From Arthrobacter_N sp051262515 (GTDB taxonomy: Bacteria; Actinomycetota; Actinomycetes; Actinomycetales; Micrococcaceae), in NCBI RefSeq assembly GCF_051262515.1, contig NZ_JBIMER010000002.1, positions 248,001 through 312,000 on the forward strand: a stretch of 64,000 bases of DNA, in the 5' to 3' direction. The notes below the pieces were generated by a model. The model ran no database searches and was not told where the DNA came from. It worked only from the letters and a program-made list of their open reading frames with translations. The position numbers and the translations under genes were made by a program. Positions 60,240-64,000 of this stretch are shown one piece after another (the first letter of the stretch is position 1; the number at the start of each line of letters is the position of its first letter).

Positions 60240-61577
60240 GTGGACCGTCAGCAGGAGTTTGTCCTCAGGACCATCGAGGAGCGGGACGTGCGGTTCGTCC
60301 GCCTCTGGTTCACCGACGTCGTCGGATCCCTTAAATCCGTCGCCCTGGCGCCGGCCGAGGTGGAGGGCGCCTTCGAGGAGGGGCTCGGCTTCGACGGCTC
60401 GTCCATCGAGGGGCTCTCGCGCATATTCGAGTCCGACATGCTCGCGCAGCCGGACCCGTCCACGTTCCAGATCCTCCCGTGGCGCGGGGACACGGAGCCG
60501 ACGTCGCGCATGTTCTGCGACATCCTGACGCCCGACGGCGCGCCGTCGCCCGCCGACCCGCGCAACGTCCTCAAGCGACAGCTCGCCGCCGCCGCGGACA
60601 TGGGGTTCACGTGCTACACGCACCCGGAAATCGAGTTCTACCTCCTGGAGTCCTCGGACATCGGAGCGGCCGGACCCGTGCCGGTGGACTACGGGGGATA
60701 CTTCGACCACGTCACCGGAGGCGTCGGCCAGGACTTCCGCCGCAAGGCCGTGACCATGCTCGAGGCCGTCGGCATCTCCGTGGAGTTCAGCCACCACGAG
60801 AACGGACCGGGCCAGAACGAGATCGACCTGCGCTATGCGGACGCGCTGCAGACGGCGGACAACGTCATGACGTTCCGCACCGTGATCAAGGAAGTGGCCC
60901 TGCAACAGGGCATCTACGCCACGTTCATGCCCAAGCCGTTCTCGGACCACCCGGGCTCCGGGATGCACACGCACTTTTCCCTGTTCGAGGGGGACAGCAA
61001 CGCGTTCTTCGAGGCGGGCCAGGAATACCAGCTCTCCACCACGGCCCGGCAGTTCATCGCTGGCCTGCTGCACCACGCGCCCGAGTTCACCGCCATCACG
61101 AACCAGTTCGTGAACTCCTACAAGCGCATGTGGGGCGGGGGCGAGGCCCCCAGCCACCTGTCCTGGGGCCACAACAACCGTTCCGCCCTGGTGCGCGTGC
61201 CCCTATACAAGCCCAACAAGGGCCAGTCCGCGCGCGTCGAATACCGCGGTCTGGACTCCGCGGTGAACCCCTACCTCGCCTACGCCGTCCTGCTGGGCGC
61301 CGGGCTCAAGGGCATCCAGGAGGGCTATGAGCTGCCCCCGGGGGCCGAGGACGACGTCTGGAGCCTGTCTTCGGCCGAACGCCGCGCCATGGGCCACGAC
61401 CCGCTTCCCGGCAGCCTGCACGACGCCATCCGCAGCATGGAGGACTCGGAGCTGGTGGCCGGGATCCTCGGCGAGCAGGTCTTCGAGAGTTTCCTGCGCA
61501 ACAAGCAGGACGAATGGCATGCCTACCGGCAGAATGTCAGTCCGTTCGAGATCAACCGCTATCTGGGCATCCTCTAG
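60240..61577 (+). CDS. glnA2: glutamine synthetase, GlnA2 type
   Basis: 445 aa. Beta-grasp N-domain (RFVRLWFTDVVGSLKSVALAPAEVEGAFEEGLGFDGSSIEG), ATP/glutamate-binding EIEFYLL, EFSHHENGPGQNEIDLRYADAL, FMPKPFSDHPGSGMHTHFSL and RVEYRGLDSAVNPYLAYAV. Its length and its place before glnE match GlnA2 of mycobacteria. A tyrosine (Tyr363, in EGYELPPG) aligns with the GlnA1 adenylylation site, but GlnA2 enzymes are generally not known to be regulated by it. GTG with AAGGAG 8 nt before it; the upstream in-frame GTG lies before the ribosome site. glnE follows in 9 bp. Confidence 0.93.
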   Translation: MDRQQEFVLRTIEERDVRFVRLWFTDVVGSLKSVALAPAEVEGAFEEGLGFDGSSIEGLSRIFESDMLAQPDPSTFQILPWRGDTEPTSRMFCDILTPDGAPSPADPRNVLKRQLAAAADMGFTCYTHPEIEFYLLESSDIGAAGPVPVDYGGYFDHVTGGVGQDFRRKAVTMLEAVGISVEFSHHENGPGQNEIDLRYADALQTADNVMTFRTVIKEVALQQGIYATFMPKPFSDHPGSGMHTHFSLFEGDSNAFFEAGQEYQLSTTARQFIAGLLHHAPEFTAITNQFVNSYKRMWGGGEAPSHLSWGHNNRSALVRVPLYKPNKGQSARVEYRGLDSAVNPYLAYAVLLGAGLKGIQEGYELPPGAEDDVWSLSSAERRAMGHDPLPGSLHDAIRSMEDSELVAGILGEQVFESFLRNKQDEWHAYRQNVSPFEINRYLGIL

Positions 61578-61586
61578 GAAAACACC

Positions 61587-64000
61587 ATGAGCCTCACGCG
61601 CCGCCTGATCGCAGCGGGGTTCGACGACGTCGACCGCGCCAAGCGCTTCATGGAGGCGCCCGAGCTCGCCGGCGTCGACCACGATGCGCTGCTGAGGGGG
61701 TTCGCCCTGTCCGCAGACCCGGACCAGGCGCTGCTGGCGCTCGTGCGGTTGGCCGAACAGTCCCCGCAGGCCGCCTCGCTGGTGGCCCGGGGAGAGGGGG
61801 CCGTGCCGCTGTTCCGCCTCCTGGGCGCGTCCGAGGCGCTGGCGGAGTTCCTGGTCCGGCACCCGGAGCACGTCGGTCTCCTGGACCGCGCGCCCGATCC
61901 GAGCCCCGAGGCCACGCCCGCCGAACGCCTGCGCGCGGAACTGATGGAAGCGGTCGGGGCCGATCCGGCGTCGGACCGTCCGCTCGTCCCCACCGCCGGA
62001 AAGGAAGCATACGCGGCCCTGCGCGTAGCCTACCGAAGGTGCCTCACCGACCTCGCCATCCGCGACGTGTGCGCCGCCGACCCCCTTGCCGTCATGCCCT
62101 TGGTGGGCCGCGAGCTGGCCGACCTTGCGGCCGCCGCCGTCGACGCCGCGCTGGCCGTTTCGCGCACCGAGGCCCAGGAGCGTTTCGGGGCGGCCGACGT
62201 CGCGGCAGTGCGGCTGGCCGTCATCGGCATGGGCAAGTGCGGTGCCGGCGAGCTGAACTACATTTCCGACGTCGACGTCGTCTACGTCCACGCGGCCGAC
62301 GGGCTCGACGAGAACACCGCCGCGAGCATAGCGGCGGCGCTCGCGTCGGGGATCGCCCGGGCCGTCGGAACGGCCGGCATCGAGCCCGGCCTGTGGGAGG
62401 TGGACGCCAACCTGCGGCCCGAGGGCAAGGACGGCGCGCTGTCCCGGACCCTGGAATCGCACGTCGCCTACTACCGGCGCTGGGCGCAGAGCTGGGAGTT
62501 CCAGGCGCTGCTCAAGGCCCGGCACATCGCGGGCGACGCCGAACTCGGACGCGCCTACGAGGAGGCCGTCGCGCCGATGATCTGGGCGTCGTCGGAACGC
62601 GACAATTTCGTGGAGTCCGTGCAGGCCATGCGCCGGCGGGTCACCGACAACATCCCCGACCACGAGGCGGGACGGCAGCTCAAGCTCGGACCGGGAGGCC
62701 TGCGGGACGTCGAGTTCACCGTCCAGCTGCTGCAACTCGTCCACGGGCGCGTGGACGAGGACATCCGCGTGCGGGACACGACGACGGCCATCGCCGCGCT
62801 GAGCGACGCGGGCTACATCGGCCGGTCCGACGCCGCGGAGTTCGACGCGGCCTACCGCTATCTCCGCGTGCTCGAGCACCGCATCCAGCTGGTGCAGCTG
62901 CGGAGAACCCACCTGATGCCGGTCCGGGACCCCGCGCTCCGGGCGCTGGCCCGCGCGTCGCAGGGCACCGCCGCGCGGACCCGGCCCACCGCGGCAGAAC
63001 TGCAGGAGCAGTGGCAGCGCACGAAGAAGTCCGTGCGGAGGCTGCACGAGCGCATCTTCTACCGGCCGCTGCTGGCGACGGCCGCGAACCTGAGCACCGA
63101 CGAGGTGCGCCTGACCGCGGGCGCCGCCGAGGCGAGGCTCAAGGCCCTGGGATACGTCGATCCACGGGGTGCCATGCGGCATATCGAATCGCTGACTTCC
63201 GGGGTCCGCCGTCGCGCGTCCCTGCAGCGCCAACTGCTGCCGATCCTGCTCGGCTGGATCGCGGACGGCGTCGACCCCGACGCCGGCCTGCTCGGTTTCC
63301 GCCGACTGAGCGAGGCGTTGGGGGAGACCCACTGGTATCTGGGGATGCTGCGTGATTCGAGCGCCGGCGCCGAGCGGCTGTGCCATGTGCTGTCCAACAG
63401 CCGGTTCATCACCGACCTGTTGGAGGTGTCTCCGGAGTCGGCCGCCTGGCTGGGCGACGACAAGGAACTCAAGCCCATGCCCTTCGAACAGCTCTGGCAG
63501 GAAAACGCGGCCAAGATGCGGCGCAATCCGCGTCCCGATGCCGCCATGCGCCTGGTGCGGCTGAACCGGCGCCGCGAGATGCTGCGCGTGGCGCTGGCCG
63601 ATTCGGCCGGCATGGTCGACGTCGACACGGTGGGCAGGGCCCTCTCGGACGCGGACCGGGCGGCTGTCCTCGGAGCGTTGCGGGTGGCGGAAACGGAGGA
63701 GTTCGAGACCACACCGCGACGGACGGATCTGCTGGTGGTGGCCATGGGCCGCCAAGGTGGCAGGGAAATCGGCTACGGCTCCGACGCCGACGTGATGTTC
63801 GTCCACCGCCCCCGCGACGGCGCGGGTGCGCAGGAGGCCCAGGAGCAGGCGCTGCGTGTCGTCACCCGGCTCGGCCAACTGCTCACCCAGCCTCTGAAGC
63901 CCGCCGTCCAGGCCGAACCCAAGCTGGTCGTCGACGCCGCCCTGCGGCCGGAGGGCAAGCAGGGTCCCCTGGTCCGCTCGCTGGAGGCATACCGCGAGTA
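61587..64000 (+). CDS. glnE: GlnE, glutamine synthetase adenylyltransferase (3' end missing)
   Basis: Partial: about 804 codons to the window edge, out of roughly 1000 usual. A bifunctional enzyme that adenylylates (C-terminal half) and de-adenylylates (N-terminal half) glutamine synthetase in response to nitrogen. The first nucleotidyltransferase motif, AVIGMGKCGAGELNYISDVDVVY, lies near residues 212-232; the helical HD-like region follows; the second, VAMGRQGGREIGYGSDADVMF, near residues 718-738. ATG 61587 has AGGAAAAC just before it. Neighbouring glnA2 suggests cotranscription, although GlnA1, outside the window, is the usual substrate. Confidence 0.94.
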   Translation, partial: MSLTRRLIAAGFDDVDRAKRFMEAPELAGVDHDALLRGFALSADPDQALLALVRLAEQSPQAASLVARGEGAVPLFRLLGASEALAEFLVRHPEHVGLLDRAPDPSPEATPAERLRAELMEAVGADPASDRPLVPTAGKEAYAALRVAYRRCLTDLAIRDVCAADPLAVMPLVGRELADLAAAAVDAALAVSRTEAQERFGAADVAAVRLAVIGMGKCGAGELNYISDVDVVYVHAADGLDENTAASIAAALASGIARAVGTAGIEPGLWEVDANLRPEGKDGALSRTLESHVAYYRRWAQSWEFQALLKARHIAGDAELGRAYEEAVAPMIWASSERDNFVESVQAMRRRVTDNIPDHEAGRQLKLGPGGLRDVEFTVQLLQLVHGRVDEDIRVRDTTTAIAALSDAGYIGRSDAAEFDAAYRYLRVLEHRIQLVQLRRTHLMPVRDPALRALARASQGTAARTRPTAAELQEQWQRTKKSVRRLHERIFYRPLLATAANLSTDEVRLTAGAAEARLKALGYVDPRGAMRHIESLTSGVRRRASLQRQLLPILLGWIADGVDPDAGLLGFRRLSEALGETHWYLGMLRDSSAGAERLCHVLSNSRFITDLLEVSPESAAWLGDDKELKPMPFEQLWQENAAKMRRNPRPDAAMRLVRLNRRREMLRVALADSAGMVDVDTVGRALSDADRAAVLGALRVAETEEFETTPRRTDLLVVAMGRQGGREIGYGSDADVMFVHRPRDGAGAQEAQEQALRVVTRLGQLLTQPLKPAVQAEPKLVVDAALRPEGKQGPLVRSLEAYRE

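Noticed and set aside
61203..63878. An 891-codon minus-strand frame opposite glnA2 and glnE
   Set aside because: Same shadow effect; glnE motifs on the plus strand are unmistakable.

Overview
This 64 kb window reads as a stretch of conserved core chromosome from a high-GC Gram-positive actinobacterium, most likely order Micrococcales and plausibly Micrococcaceae. Reasons: strongly G/C-ending codons; frequent GTG and TTG starts; signature actinobacterial gene sets (mtrA-mtrB-lpqB, DivIVA/Wag31, SepF, polyphosphate glucokinase, a Rv2175c-like regulator, DUF3040 before mraZ, glnA2-glnE); and a MurE whose specificity loop is not the meso-DAP type, which suits lysine- or ornithine-type murein of that group. 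I see no insertion sequence, prophage, integrase, CRISPR array, tRNA or rRNA gene. The genome's name cannot be fixed from the sequence alone.

Layout. (1) 1-4642, minus strand: a translationally coupled moxR operon (membrane protein, DUF4129, DUF4350, MoxR ATPase, DUF58 cut by the window edge). (2) 4803-8909: the MtrA-MtrB-LpqB envelope-sensing system, diverging from (1) across a control region with a tandem GTCACGA repeat. (3) 9017-14845: a ComF-like phosphoribosyltransferase, long-form ribosome hibernation factor, YcaQ-type glycosylase and SecA. (4) 14842-18902: small lineage-specific genes (DUF6459, a LysM membrane protein, an unknown 183-aa protein, an SAF-domain protein and a CpaE/MinD-like ATPase). 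(5) 18996-25304: the very large NAD-glutamate dehydrogenase and a PdtaS-like sensor kinase. (6) 25373-29852: a four-LysM lytic transglycosylase, the Rv2175c-like regulator, a polyprenyl diphosphate synthase and DNA polymerase IV. (7) 30014-51677: DUF3040 and then the full division and cell wall cluster: mraZ, rsmH, ftsL, ftsI, murE, murF, mraY, murD, ftsW, murG, murC, ftsQ, ftsZ, pgeF, yggS, sepF, yggT, divIVA, lspA and an RluD-type synthase. (8) 51764-64000: dnaE, hisD, nrdR, ppgK, map, a small SPOR-like protein, panB, glnA2 and the first four fifths of glnE.

How the genes fit together. Most of the window builds, divides and monitors the cell envelope. MraZ boxes sit on the mraZ promoter. 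The Mur ligases, MraY and MurG make lipid II; FtsW and FtsI polymerise it at the FtsZ/SepF ring; DivIVA organises polar growth; MtrAB-LpqB probably tunes wall hydrolases and division; the LysM proteins act on the wall. The last part is replication and nitrogen metabolism.

The window is mostly textbook housekeeping, and I did not find a convincing undescribed system. The observations most worth a second look are at the regulatory level: nine genes with a TANNNT box placed 6-7 nt before the start codon (leaderless transcripts); candidate MtrA-type direct repeats at mtrA and at the LysM transglycosylase; an ECF-type promoter for DUF3040; a conserved-looking inverted repeat before ftsZ; and two convergent gene pairs whose stop codons share one CTAG. 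At the protein level, the orphan SAF/CpaE-like pair and the MurE loop stand out.
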